Assembly (NCBI GenBank): GCA_030272155.1
Contig: CP126194.1
Coordinates: 5,385,501-5,449,500 of the forward strand
Direction of reading: 5' to 3'
Source: Tetradesmus obliquus
Lineage: Eukaryota > Chlorophyta > Chlorophyceae > Sphaeropleales > Scenedesmaceae
DNA: 64,000 nucleotides
Shown: positions 46,101 through 58,600 of the stretch, piece after piece
Layout: each line of letters begins with the position of its first letter
Position numbering within the stretch: position 1 is the first letter of the stretch
Translations under genes and position numbers: made by a program
The notes under the pieces: model-generated
Databases searched by the model: none
Told to the model about the DNA's origin: nothing
What the model saw: only the letters and a program-made list of their open reading frames with translations

Positions 46101-48580
46101 GCCCACGCTTTGCAGCGCCTCTATGTATGCTGATAGGCGCAGCGGCAGCCTGCCGCCCCTGGCGGCAGCCTGCAGCGGCGCCTTTGATCGCTGCACCAAC
46201 GCTGCCTCCCCTAGTCCTGGCAGTGCGTGGCGCAGGTTGGCCCGCATGAAGGCCTTCCATGGGGCTCGCCGCGGCGACAGCAATGCTGCTGCTGTACGTG
46301 CCTGCATTGCTGTGGCGTGCGCCCTGACATCAACCTGCCTCATTCCGCCCATGCTGAAAGGCAGGCTGGCCACTGCTGCCGGAGGGCTTTCATTCCACTG
46401 CCGGATGTTGGCTTCTCGAGCGCAGCCCTGCTCTGTCACAAACCCTAAGAGGCGGCGGTGCATCCTGGCCATGATATCTACTGGGACTGGCACGAACTGC
46501 GCATGATAGGTGATGCAAGATGCCATCATCTGCTGCGCAACTGCGCAGCGCCCCAAATAGCTGAGATTCTGCCGTGCCCACTGCCGCGCCCGGTATGTGA
46601 TGGTTTGCAGGCGCTGCGTGTACAGCGCTGCTGCATGCGGCTCTGCGCCTGCTGCTGACAGCAGCAGACCCAGGTGCCTGATCGGGTGTAGTGCTGTATC
46701 ATGGAACGGTATCTGCGTGGCTGGATCTACCCCTACAAACGGCTGCTGCGTGCCCACTTCCATGCCCTGGCACTTGCTGACTCCCAGCTTGGCGCCACTC
46801 GCTGCACAAAACGGCTGTACTGCTTTCCTCACCAGCACAGCAACGCCTTGCCTGCTGGCGGCGTGCAGGGTGGTGTCGTCTGCATGCTGCATGCTGCAGG
46901 GTGCTGCTGAGCCATCGGGCATGCTGATGCTGTCCACTTCCCCTGCTGCTTGCAGCGCTCTGCATTTGGCCGCCAGCGGCTGCGCTGCCAGCACATACAG
47001 CAGCGGGCTGAGTGGGCTGCCCTGCGCGCAGCCAGAGGGGATGTCAAACACCCTGCTGAGGTGGCCGCCGTTGAACACGATGCGGCCCTGTGTGCCTGCC
47101 AGCAGCAGCTGTACCCACCTACGCATGCCTGGCGGGAACTGCATTGCTGCCATGCACTTCATCAGCCATTCCCTGTCTAGCCTGTCATAGGCCTTCTCAA
47201 AATCCAGAAACAAAATGCAGCCGGGCTGCTGCTGCGTCCTGAGGAAGTCAACTTCCTCCAGGTGCAGCAGCACATTGTCTGCAATGTCCCTGCCTGGAAC
47301 AAACGCTGTCTGAGTGCTGTCCACGACGCTGTCCAGCACTGGCGCCGCCCGCAGCACCACCACCTTCGCCAGAATTTTCACATCACAGTTCATCAGCGTG
47401 ATGGGGCGGTAGCTGGCAGCCTGGTCCCTTGGCTTACCGCCACCCTTGAACAGTAAGGTGATGAGCCCAAGGCGCTGCTGCGGAGACAGCAGCGCCCCCT
47501 CCAGACCAAACCGGAAGTTGCATGCTGCCACAAAAGCTGGTCCTAGCTGCTCCCAGAATGCGCTATAGAACTCATACGTGAGCCCATCGCTGCCTGGCAC
47601 CTTCCCTCTAGGCATGCTGTTGAGTGCCGCTGTCGCCTCCTCCAAGGTGATGGTGCCGTCGCCTGCGGGGCCCAGGCATTGCTGTTGCTGCTCCGAAGAA
47701 AGCTGCTTATCCACACACGCAAGCAGCTCCTGCTGCTGCTGTGGGTCGGTGGGGCGTCGCGAGAACAGCCCGTCTTCTGCAGGGTCATAAAAGTCTGCAA
47801 GCAGGCTGCCTGCTGCTGCCGCGCCCTCGCTGCTGCCAGTGGACACTGTGGTGCCATCTGCTGCAGCCACAGCGCTGATATACTGCGGCTCCGGCACGGC
47901 CTGCCCTAGCCTCGCTCCCCAAAAGCTAGACGGGCCATCAGCGTACAGCTCGTACATCGCATCAGTCTTCTCCTGCTGCTGCTGGCGTTGCTGCACTTCA
48001 TAATCCAGCAACTGCTGTTCTGCATGCTGAAGGTTGGTTTGCGTCTGCCCATTGCTGTGCTGGCGCTGCTGCCAGCCGGCTGTTGCCACCGCCCTGCGCA
48101 GCCGCCTAAGTTCTGCCTGCTGCTGCAGCCTCTGTCGCTGCATTATGACTGCAGTGGCAGTCACAGCATGCTGCTTAAGGTGCTCAAACTCAGCTGCTGG
48201 GTTGTTGCGCGGCCGCTGCTGCTGCTGCTGCTCCACCGCTGCTGACAGGCTCTCCTGCATAGCTGAGACAAAAGCTGCGCCACCCAGAGCAGAGGTGGGG
48301 AAGCACCACCTGCGCTGTCCAAGGAGCGGCATGCCAGGCGGCCGCAGCTTGACAACCACAGGGCGGTGATCTGAAGGCTGCCTCATGTGCTGTGTGGCCT
48401 TCTGCAGCCAGCCCTCCTCAACCAGGTCTGCTGACAAGAAGACATAGTCAATCCTGCCGGCTGACGTGGCTTGATTTGCTGCTGCTGGCTGGCCCTGATC
48501 TCGCCTGCTGCCTGCTGCTGCAGCAGCCGCTACTGCAGCCGCCGCGGCTGCAGCATGAGCTGTGGCTGTGGCGTCAGTTA

Positions 48581-48635
<55 letters not shown>

Positions 48636-49094
48636 GGCTGCCGCGTTGCTGCTGCCAGCTGCGCTGCCATGGTAGCTGTAATGCGTAGGCTGCCTGGCGT
48701 GCGGGTTGCAGTGTCGCCACGCATCCACCAGGCCCGAGCGCACAGTGACGCGCTGCAGCTGCGCTGCCCCCACCATGCGGCGCGAGTGTCGCGCCCGCGT
48801 GCCAGCCACTGGCTGCACGTCGATTTCCTGCAAGGCACAGTTGAAGTCCCCGCCCACAATCAGGCTGGACCCCTGCGCGCCTGCCTCCAGTGCCTCCTGA
48901 TAAGGCCCCTGAAACCAGGCTGGGCGCCCCGTGGGTTCGTGCGGCGCATACACCGCCACCGCTGCCACCTGCTGGCCCCACGGCGTTGTCCAGGCTACCC
49001 TGAGTAACCTGCCCTGCCCGTCTGTAAACTCAATCACAGGTTCTGTGTCCTGTTGAACTATTTTCTGACTTAGCAGTACTGCCACCCCAACAAG
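43180..49094 (-). mobile_element. Longest L1-type LINE copy (antisense), nearly complete ORF2
   Basis: Poly(T) from 43,180, ~790-bp 3' UTR, then ORF2 to 49,085. The copy ends about 49,090 inside the endonuclease domain, where it meets an oppositely oriented copy; ORF1 and the 5' UTR are absent. Endonuclease, reverse transcriptase and zf-RVT in one frame with a poly(A) tail define an L1-clade LINE, comparable with Zepp/ZeppL elements of green algae. The intact long frame and high similarity to the neighbour suggest a recent insertion. Confidence 0.93.
43986..49085 (-). CDS. LINE ORF2: AP endonuclease, reverse transcriptase, zf-RVT
   Basis: 1,699 residues open in one frame, 5'-truncated. Endonuclease/exonuclease/phosphatase domain in residues 1-~260: VAVYAPHEPTGRP, GGDFNCALQ near 77, GRIDYVFLSADLV, and SDHRPVVV near 238; the N-terminal strands with the first catalytic Asn and Glu are missing. 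A poly-Ala insert interrupts this domain (48,500-48,640). Reverse transcriptase: MPRGKVPGSDGLTYEFY, LITLLFKGGGKPRD, SYRPITLMNCDVKILAK, LFLDFEKAYDRLDREW near 626, SGCAQGSPLSPLLYVLA, and HADDTTLH near 733, where His replaces the usual Tyr of YADD. A ~100-residue poly-Gln/Arg linker (around 1,142-1,240) follows, then a zf-RVT-like Cys/His region (FTCPAQQCQQPQ near 1,473, THLLVECPVAAAAWQW) and a C-terminal conserved domain (REWDRVEVDVRIGCGIPFAW). Used for target-primed reverse transcription. Confidence 0.93.
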
Positions 49095-50469
49095 TACAGC
49101 CGTTTTGTGCAGCGAGTGGCGCCAAGCTGGGAGTCAGCAAGTGCCAGGGCATGGAAGTGGGCACGCAGCAGCCGTTTGTAGGGGTAGATCCAGCCACGCA
49201 GATACCGTTCCATGATACAGCACTACACCCGATCAGGCACCTGGGTCTGCTGCTGTCAGCAGCAGGCGCAGAGCCGCATGCAGCAGCGCTGTACACGCAG
49301 CGCCTGCAAACCATCACATACCGGGCGCGGCAGTGGGCACGGCAGAATCTCAGCTATTTGGGGCGCTGCGCAGTTGCGCAGCAGATGATGGCATCTTGCA
49401 TCACCTATCATGCGCAGTTCGTGCCAGTCCCAGTAGATATCATGGCCAGGATGCACCGCCGCCTCTTAGGGTTTGTGACAGAGCAGGGCTGCGCTCGAGA
49501 AGCCAACATCCGGCAGTGGAATGAAAGCCCTCCGGCAGCAGTGGCCAGCCTGCCTTTCAGCATGGGCGGAATGAGGCAGGTTGATGTCAGGGCGCACGCC
49601 ACAGCAATGCAGGCACGTACAGCAGCAGCATTGCTGTCGCCGCGGCGAGCCCCATGGAAGGCCTTCATGCGGGCCAACCTGCGCCACGCACTGCCAGGAC
49701 TAGGGGAGGCAGCGTTGGTGCAGCGATCAAAGGCGCCGCTGCAGGCTGCCGCCAGGGGCGGCAGGCTGCCGCTGCGCCTATCAGCATACGTAGAGGCGCT
49801 GCAAAGCGTGGGCATTCACAGGCAAATCGAGCACAGCGCCATGACCAGCCAGCAGATCCAGCTTGAGCTACTAGTGGGGAACCACAGCGTGGGCAGCAGC
49901 TCAGATGGGCAGATGTTGGCAGCAGCCGGTGCCCTCCCTGCTCAGCTGCGCCACGGCGCAGGCACCACACTGGGGCAGGTGCAGCAGCAGCTAACTGGAC
50001 AGCCGCAGCAAGATGGCATTGTGCTGCCGCCGGCATGGCTGCACACTCTGCGGGAGGGCAGCACAGGTGCATGGCAGACCGACACGCAGCAACAGTGGGC
50101 ACAACAGTTGCAGCACGATGGCACCACCAAGTGCTACAAGGTGCAGCAGGATGGCAGCTTGAAGGCCACAACAGCTGTCCTAATGGACACAGCAGCCCTC
50201 CAATGGGCACCATGTTGTGTGGTAGATGTAACAGCAGTGCCGCACCCTGCATTTCAGCGGCAACAACAGCAGCGGCAGCAGCGGCAGCAGCAGCAGCAAC
50301 AGCGGCAGCAGCCAGCAGCACGGCAACAGCGGCAGCCACGACAGCAGCAACAACAGGAACGTCAGCAGCAGCAGCTGCAGCAGCCAGCTGCATGGCAACA
50401 GCAGCAGCCGCGACAGCAGCAACAACAGGAACGGCAGCAGCAGCAGCAGCAGCAGCAGCACCACCAGGG

Positions 50470-50526
<57 letters not shown>

Positions 50527-52652
50527 CCAAGGACAGCACCAGCAACAGCAGCAGCAGCAGCAATCGCGAAGCACGCCGTCATGGTACCTGGTGGGGGCTT
50601 GGGCAGACATTCGCGTAGATCCTAGTGTATGGGGGATGGGGTTTGCTGTCAGCTTGCTGCAGTTCACGCCAAAGGTGGCAACATGCAGGCTGCTGCAGGA
50701 GCAATGCAGTCGGCAGTGCAAAGAGGGATGGGTATCAGGTGTCGGCATGCGCCCGCGCCTGTGGCGCAACCGCCTGGGTGCTGAGGCGCCACAGGACGGC
50801 TTGCAGGAGATGGAGGCAGCTCAGAAACGGTCCTTCCAGCAAATGCAGCAAAATAGCGAGGCGCCTGGCAATCGTAGCAGCAGCAGCAGTGGCAGCCAGC
50901 GGTTTAGCGACGCAGCTATGATGGCGGCTTACCATGCGTCCTGGATGGATCCGTCCAGGGAGCGGGAGCTGCCAAGACAGCGCGCGGCAACAGCAGCAGC
51001 AGTAGTCACGGCTCAACGGCAGCAACAGGAGCAGCAACAGCAGCGCATCAGCTGCCCAGCACACAATGATCTACTGGACCCGATCACTCACTCCATGGGT
51101 GCTGCCAATACCAGGCAGCACCGCTGGGTGGCGAGTTATCAGCGGCTAAAAGACACCCAGCTGCCGAGGCGGCTGCGAGTGTTTGGCTGGCGGCTTCTGC
51201 ATGCAGGAGTGAAGGTAGGCGCACGGCGCATGCTGGCATCCAGCAGGCACGCGCCGGCTCACTTTACCTGCCCAGCACAGCAGTGCCAGCAGCCGCAGCA
51301 ACTGGAGACCCTCACCCACTTGTTAGTGGAGTGCCCTGTAGCTGCAGCAGCGTGGCAGTGGTACGCGCAACAGGTGTGGCAGCGTGTGCAGCCCGGAGCA
51401 GTGGTCCCTGTTAATAACAGCCGTCTGCTGCTGCTGGATGACTTCAGTGTGTGGGCGCCGCCAGCAGGGCAGCAACAGATGTGGACGCAGCTGCGTCTGC
51501 TGCTGCTGGAGTCCATTTGGGTGGTGCGCTGCAGCAGCATCAGGGCTGGCGTGATTGTGGCCAGTGCAGATGGCAGCGATGGCAGCGGCAGCCGCAATGC
51601 AGGCAGCAATTCTCAATTTCAGAGCCAAGGCATCAGCGATGCAGAGGACAGCAGCAGTTACAGCAGCAGCATGGGCAGTCAACGGGGTACAACTGGCGAG
51701 CCGGGCAGCTCATCATACGCTGCTAAGGCTGTGGCATGTAGGTTTCTGGCAGAGCTGCGGCAGCAAATTCAGAGGGAGTGGGATAGGGTGGAAGTAGATG
51801 TTAGGATAGGTTGTGGGATACCGTTTGCATGGCTGCAGGGAAGGTCGCCTGAGATCAAACTTGTTGACTTTGAGCAGAGGTGGGGAGCACTGTATAGGAT
51901 GGGCGCAAACGGGCGCATCAAGGTTCGGGCCAGCGCGGCTGGCATGTGAGGGATGGATTGGGCACGGGTCTACGAGGCGTGGTGGTCTGTTTTGACGGTT
52001 CGGGCAGGGTGTACAATGCATTCGTTGGAGTAGTGGCCGTCGTTCCTCGTTGTGATGTGTTGCAAAATAGTATGGCAAAGGCTAAGTTGATGGCCGGGAT
52101 ACGTTATGTTTGCATGTGAGTGGGTAGCAGAGTACGTTATGTATGCGTGCGTGTGGATAGCAGAGTACGAGGATGTGTGCAGCATGTGTGGATAAGTTTG
52201 TGTGTGTGTGGCTTTGTGTGCCTGAGGTGGTGTCATTTCCTGCAGAATGCCACATATCTCATAGGGGTGTGTTCGGTCAGTAGCAGGATGCGCTTTGCAT
52301 GAAGTGGAGAGTCAATGAATAGTCAGGTGGGGATTGTCTGTGTCGACAATCCGTCACCTATTAATAGGCGTCTTGTGTAGGTGTCGTAATGCTGCCTGTA
52401 AAGTGCAGCTTGTAGAGGTGTACAAGTCACCATGCAGTGATAGCTGACAGTTACGGTCCTGGATGCCTTTCGGGGCTGCTCCGCAAGGGGCTGTCTGCAT
52501 GATCGTGTGACAGCGTCTCTTGGTACAAGAGACCTGTGGAGTGAGTGCGGAACAGGTTGCCTCACTCTCTCAATGGATCTTTTTATGGAGCAAGTGCACA
52601 GTTATTTAGGTCAGCCCTTGTAACGTTCTTGCTTCAAAAAAAAAAAAAAAAA
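49095..52652 (+). mobile_element. L1-type LINE copy, sense orientation, 5'-truncated in RT
   Basis: Starts at GTACAGCCGTTTTGTGCAGC, which corresponds to position ~46,810 of the antisense copy, and runs through ORF2, 3' UTR and poly(A) at 52,636-52,652. The 3' UTR lacks ~110 bp present in other copies (GACAGTTACG joined to GTCCTGGATGCC near 52,456). Very similar to the antisense copy, differing mainly in CAG repeat lengths and scattered bases. Confidence 0.92.
49097..51949 (+). CDS. LINE ORF2 C-terminal two-thirds (no natural start)
   Basis: About 950 codons open, beginning within the RT thumb region (QPFCAASGAKLGVSKCQGME) directly after the catalytic HADD block, which is absent. It contains the poly-Gln linker, longer here than in the antisense copy (CAG run near 50,470-50,520), the zf-RVT-like region and the C-terminal domain ending KVRASAAGM. 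Without the polymerase core it cannot mobilise itself. Confidence 0.88.
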
Positions 52653-55600
52653 CCAGCATGTGAGGTTTTCACCTGCCTAGGACAGACATGCGTAGCCAAG
52701 GGGAGCGGCCCTCAAAGCGCCGCTACGGGCGAATGTTCGGTCCGGCGTGCCGGCTGGCCCAATATAGGAAGCTGCTTGGTGTGCATCGTGAAAGTTGATT
52801 TTTGTTATAACTCTTTGTAAAATGTTAATATATGAATTTTAAAGCCATACGAATGTGCAGGGTGCAGGATGCAGGTTGGCAAGGGTTGCGGTGCATCGCC
52901 ACTGTAAACTTTTTTTTTCCACTGGAAACTCACTGGACCGCTAAAATTCCTACTGGTCGCTTTTCTCCCGTACGTTCCACCAACCAGCATGTGAGGTTTT
53001 CACCTGCCTAGGACAGACATGCGTAGCCAAGCGGAGCGGCCCTCAAAGCGCCGCTACGGGCGAATGTTCGGTCCGGCGTGCCGGCTGGCCCAATATAGGA
53101 AGCTGCTTGGTGTGCATCGTGAAAGTTGATTTTTGTTATAACTCTTTGTAAAATGTTAATACATGAATTTTAAAGCCATACGAATGTCCAGGGTGCAGGA
53201 TGCAGGTTGGCAAGGGTTGCGGTGCATCGCCACTGGAAACTCACTGGACCGCTAAAATTCCTACTGGTCGCTTTTCTCCCGTACGTTCCACCAACCAGCA
53301 TGTGAGGTTTTCACCTGCCTAGGACAGACATGCGTAGCCAAGCGGAGCGGCCCTCAAAGCGCCGCTACGGGCGAATGTTCGGTCCGGCGTGCCGGCTGGC
53401 CCAATATAGGAAGCTGCTTGGTGTGCATCGTGAAAGTTGATTTTTGTTATAACTCTTTGTAAAATGTTAATACATGAATTTAAAAGCCATACGAATGTCC
53501 AGGGTGCAGGATGCAGGTTGGCAAGGGTTGCGGTGCATCGCCACTGGAAACTCACTGGACCGCTAAAATTCCTACTGGTCGCTTTTCTCCCGTACGTTCC
53601 ACCAACCAGCATGTGAGGTTTTCACCTGCCTAGGACAGACATGCGTAGCCAAGCGGAGCGGCCCTCAAAGCGCCGCTACGGGCGAATGTTCGGTCCGGCG
53701 TGCCGGCTGGCCCAATATAGGAAGCTGCTTGGTGTGCATCGTGAAAGTTGATTTTTGTTATAACTCTTTGTAAAATGTTAATACATGAATTTTAAAGCCA
53801 TACGAATGTCCAGGGTGCAGGATGCAGGTTGGCAAGGGTTGCGGTGCATCGCCACTGGAAACTCACTGGACCGCTAAAATTCCTACTGGTCGCTTTTCTC
53901 CCGTACGTTCCACCAACCAGCATGTGAGGTTTTCACCTGCCTAGGACAGACATGCGTAGCCAAGCGGAGCGGCCCTCAAAGCGCCGCTACGGGCGAATGT
54001 TCGGTCCGGCGTGCCGGCTGGCCCAATATAGGAAGCTGCTTGGTGTGCATCGTGAAAGTTGATTTTTGTTATAACTCTTTGTAAAATGTTAATACATGAA
54101 TTTAAAAGCCATACGAATGTCCAGGGTGCAGGATGCAGGTTGGCAAGGGTTGCGGTGCATCGCCACTGGAAACTCACTGGACCGCTAAAATTCCTACTGG
54201 TCGCTTTTCTCCCGTACGTTCCACCAACCAGCATGTGAGGTTTTCACCTGCCTAGGACAGACATGCGTAGCCAAGCGGAGCGGCCCTCAAAGCGCCGCTA
54301 CGGGCGAATGTTCGGTCCGGCGTGCCGGCTGGCCCAATATAGGAAGCTGCTTGGTGTGCATCGTGAAAGTTGATTTTTGTTATAACTCTTTGTAAAATGT
54401 TAATACATGAATTTAAAAGCCATACGAATGTCCAGGGTGCAGGATGCAGGTTGGCAAGGGTTGCGGTGCATCGCCACTGGAAACTCACTGGACCGCTAAA
54501 ATTCCTACTGGTCGCTTTTCTCCCGTACGTTCCACCAACCAGCATGTGAGGTTTTCACCTGCCTAGGACAGACATGCGTAGCCAAGCGGAGCGGCCCTCA
54601 AAGCGCCGCTACGGGCGAATGTTCGGTCCGGCGTGCCGGCTGGCCCAATATAGAAAGCTGCTTGGTGTGCATCGTGAAAGTTGATTTTTGTTATAACTCT
54701 TTGTAAAATGTTAATACATGAATTTAAAAGCCATACGAATGTCCAGGGTGCAGGATGCAGGTTGGCAAGGGTTGCGGTGCATCGCCACTGGAAACTCACT
54801 GGACCGCTAAAATTCCTACTGGTCGCTTTTCTCCCGTACGTTCCACCAACCAGCATGTGAGGTTTTCACCTGCCTAGGACAGACATGCGTAGCCAAGCGG
54901 AGCGGCCCTCAAAGCGCCGCTACGGGCGAATGTTCGGTCCGGCGTGCCAGCTGGCCCAATATAGAAAGCTGCTTGGTGTGCATCGTGAAAGTTGATTTTT
55001 GTTAGAACTCTTTGTAAAATGTTAATACATGAATTTTAAAGCCATACGAATGTCCAGGGTGCAGGATGCAGGTTGGCAAGGGTTGCGGTGCATCGCCACT
55101 GGAAACTCACTGGACCGCTAAAATTCCTACTGGTCGCTTTTCTCCCGTACGTTCCACCAACCAGCATGTAAGGTTTTCACCTGCCTAGGACAGACATGCG
55201 TAGCCAAGCGGAGCGGCCCTCAAAGCGCCGCTACGGGCGAATGTTCGGTCCGGCGTGCCGGCTGGCCCAATATAGAAAGCTGCTTGGTGTGCATCTTGAA
55301 AGTTGATTTTTGTTATAACTCTTTGTAAAATGTTAATACATGAATTTTAAAGCCATACGAATGTCCAGGGTGCAGGATGCAGGTTGGCAAGGGTTGCGGT
55401 GCATCGCCACTGGAAACTCACTGGACCGCTAAAGTTCCTACTGGTCGCTTTTCTCCCGTACGTTCCACCAACCAGCATGTGAGGTTTTCACCTGCCTAGG
55501 ACAGACATGCGTAGCCAAGCGGAGCGGCCCTCAAAGCGCCGCTACGGGCGAATGTTCGGTCCGGCGTGCCGGCTGGCCCAATATAGGAAGCTGCTTGGTG

Positions 55601-58600
55601 TGCATCGTGAAAGTTGATTTTTGTTATAACTCTTTGTAAAATGTTAATATATGAATTTTAAAGCCATACGAATGTCCAGTGTGCAGGATGCAGGTTGGCA
55701 AGGGTTGCGGTGCATCGCCACTGGAAACTTTTTTTTCCACTTGAAAACTCACTCGACCGCTGAAATTCCTACTGGTCGCTTTTCTCCCGTACGTTCCACC
55801 AACCAGCATGTGAGGTTTTCACCTGCCTAGGACAGACATGCGTAGCCAAGGGGAGCGGCCCTCAAAGCGCCGCTACGGGCGAATGTTCGGTCCGGCGTGC
55901 CGGCTGGCCCAATATAGGAAGCTGCTTGGTGTGCATCGTGAAAGTTGATTTCTGTTATAACTCTTTGTACAATGTTAATATATGAATTTTAAAGCCATAC
56001 GAATGTCCAGTGTGCAGGATGCAGGTTGGCAAGGGTTGCGGTGCATCGCCACTGGAAACTTTTTTTTCCACTTGAAAACTCACTCGACCGCTGAAATTCC
56101 TACTGGTCGCTTTTCTCCCGTACGTTCCACCAACCAGCATGTGAGGTTTTCACCTGCCTAGGACAGACATGCGTAGCCAAGGGGAGCGGCCCTCAAAGCG
56201 CCGCTACGGGCGAATGTTCGGTCCGGCGTGCCGGCTGGCCCAAAATAGGAAGCTGCTTGGTGTGCATCGTGAAAGTTGATTTTTGTTATAACTCTTTGTA
56301 AAATGTTAATATATGAATTTTAAAGGCATACGAATGTGCAGGGTGCAGGATGCAGGTTGGCAAGGGTTGCGGTGCATCGCCACTGTAAACTTTTTTTTTC
56401 CACTGGAAACTCACTGGACCGCTAAAATTCCTACTGGTCGCTTTTCTCCCGTACGTTCCACCAACCAGCATGTGAGGTTTTCACCTGCCTAGGACAGACA
56501 TGCGTAGCCAAGCGGAGCGGCCCTCAAAGCGCCGCTACGGGCGAATGTTCGGTCCGGCGTGCCGGCTGGCCCAATATAGGAAGCTGCTTGGTGTGCATCG
56601 TGAAAGTTGATTTTTGTTATAACTCTTTGTAAAATGTTAATACATGAATTTTAAAGCCATACGAATGTCCAGTGTGCAGGATGCAGGTTGGCAAGGGTTG
56701 CGGTGCATCGCCACTGGAAACTCACTGGACCGCTAAAATTCCTACTGGTCGCTTTTCTCCCGTACGTTCCACCAACCAGCATGTGAGGTTTTCACCTGCC
56801 TAGGACAGACATGCGTAGCCAAGCGGAGCGGCCCTCAAAGCGCCGCTACGGGCGAATGTTCGGTCCGGCGTGCCAGCTGGCCCAATATAGAAAGCTGCTT
56901 GGTGTGCATCGTGAAAGTTGATTTTTGTTAGAACTCTTTGTAAAATGTTAATACATGAATTTTAAAGCCATACGAATGTCCAGGGTGCAGGATGCAGGTT
57001 GGCAAGGGTTGCGGTGCATCGCCACTGGAAACTCACTGGACCGCTAAAATTCCTACTGGTCGCTTTTCTCCCGTACGTTCCACCAACCAGCATGTAAGGT
57101 TTTCACCTGCCTAGGACAGACATGCGTAGCCAAGCGGAGCGGCCCTCAAAGCGCCGCTACGGGCGAATGTTCGGTCCGGCGTGCCGGCTGGCCCAATATA
57201 GAAAGCTGCTTGGTGTGCATCTTGAAAGTTGATTTTTGTTATAACTCTTTGTAAAATGTTAATACATGAATTTTAAAGCCATACGAATGTCCAGGGTGCA
57301 GGATGCAGGTTGGCAAGGGTTGCGGTGCATCGCCACTGGAAACTCACTGGACCGCTAAAATTCCTACTGGTCGCTTTTCTCCCGTACGTTCCACCAACCA
57401 GCATGTGAGGTTTTCACCTGCCTAGGACAGACATGCGTAGCCAAGCGGAGCGGCCCTCAAAGCGCCGCTACGGGCGAATGTTCGGTCCGGCGTGCCGGCT
57501 GGCCCAATATAGGAAGCTGCTTGGTGTGCATCGTGAAAGTTGATTTTTGTTATAACTCTTTGTAAAATGTTAATACATGAATTTTAAAGGCATACGAATG
57601 TGCAGGGTGCAGGATGCAGGTTGGCAAGGGTTGCGGTGCATCGCCACTGGAAACTCACTGGACCGCTAAAATTCCTACTGGTCGCTTTTCTCCCGTACGT
57701 TCCACCAACCAGCATGTGAGGTTTTCACCTGCCTAGGACAGACATGCGTAGCCAAGCGGAGCGGCCCTCAAAGCGCCGCTACGGGCGAATGTTCGGTCCG
57801 GCGTGCCAGCTGGCCCAATATAGAAAGCTGCTTGGTGTGCATCGTGAAAGTTGATTTTTGTTAGAACTCTTTGTAAAATGTTAATACATGAATTTTAAAG
57901 CCATACGAATGTCCAGGGTGCAGGATGCAGGTTGGCAAGGGTTGCGGTGCATCGCCACTGGAAACTCACTGGACCGCTAAAATTCCTACTGGTCGCTTTT
58001 CTCCCGTACGTTCCACCAACCAGCATGTAAGGTTTTCACCTGCCTAGGACAGACATGCGTAGCCAAGCGGAGCGGCCCTCAAAGCGCCGCTACGGGCGAA
58101 TGTTCGGTCCGGCGTGCCGGCTGGCCCAATATAGAAAGCTGCTTGGTGTGCATCTTGAAAGTTGATTTTTGTTATAACTCTTTGTAAAATGTTAATACAT
58201 GAATTTTAAAGCCATACGAATGTCCAGGGTGCAGGATGCAGGTTGGCAAGGGTTGCGGTGCATCGCCACTGGAAACTCACTGGACCGCTAAAGTTCCTAC
58301 TGGTCGCTTTTCTCCCGTACGTTCCACCAACCAGCATGTGAGGTTTTCACCTGCCTAGGACAGACATGCGTAGCCAAGCGGAGCGGCCCTCAAAGCGCCG
58401 CTACGGGCGAATGTTCGGTCCGGCGTGCCGGCTGGCCCAATATAGGAAGCTGCTTGGTGTGCATCGTGAAAGTTGATTTTTGTTATAACTCTTTGTAAAA
58501 TGTTAATATATGAATTTTAAAGCCATACGAATGTCCAGTGTGCAGGATGCAGGTTGGCAAGGGTTGCGGTGCATCGCCACTGGAAACTTTTTTTTCCACT

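Larger units (their letters stand above)
43180..52652. repeat. 9.5-kb inverted repeat made by two head-to-head LINE copies
   Basis: Left arm ~43,180-46,815 (antisense) and right arm ~49,095-52,652 (sense) are near-identical over ~3.5 kb apart from a ~110-bp gap and CAG length changes. The ~2.3-kb spacer is the upstream part of ORF2 of the left copy. Both outer ends are poly(A)/poly(T) joined to satellite. Confidence 0.9.

Noticed and set aside
43180-52652. Reading the inverted LINE pair as one twin-primed insertion
   Set aside because: Both arms contain the complete 3' UTR and poly(A) and overlap by ~3.5 kb; twin priming gives one 3' end and little or no overlap.
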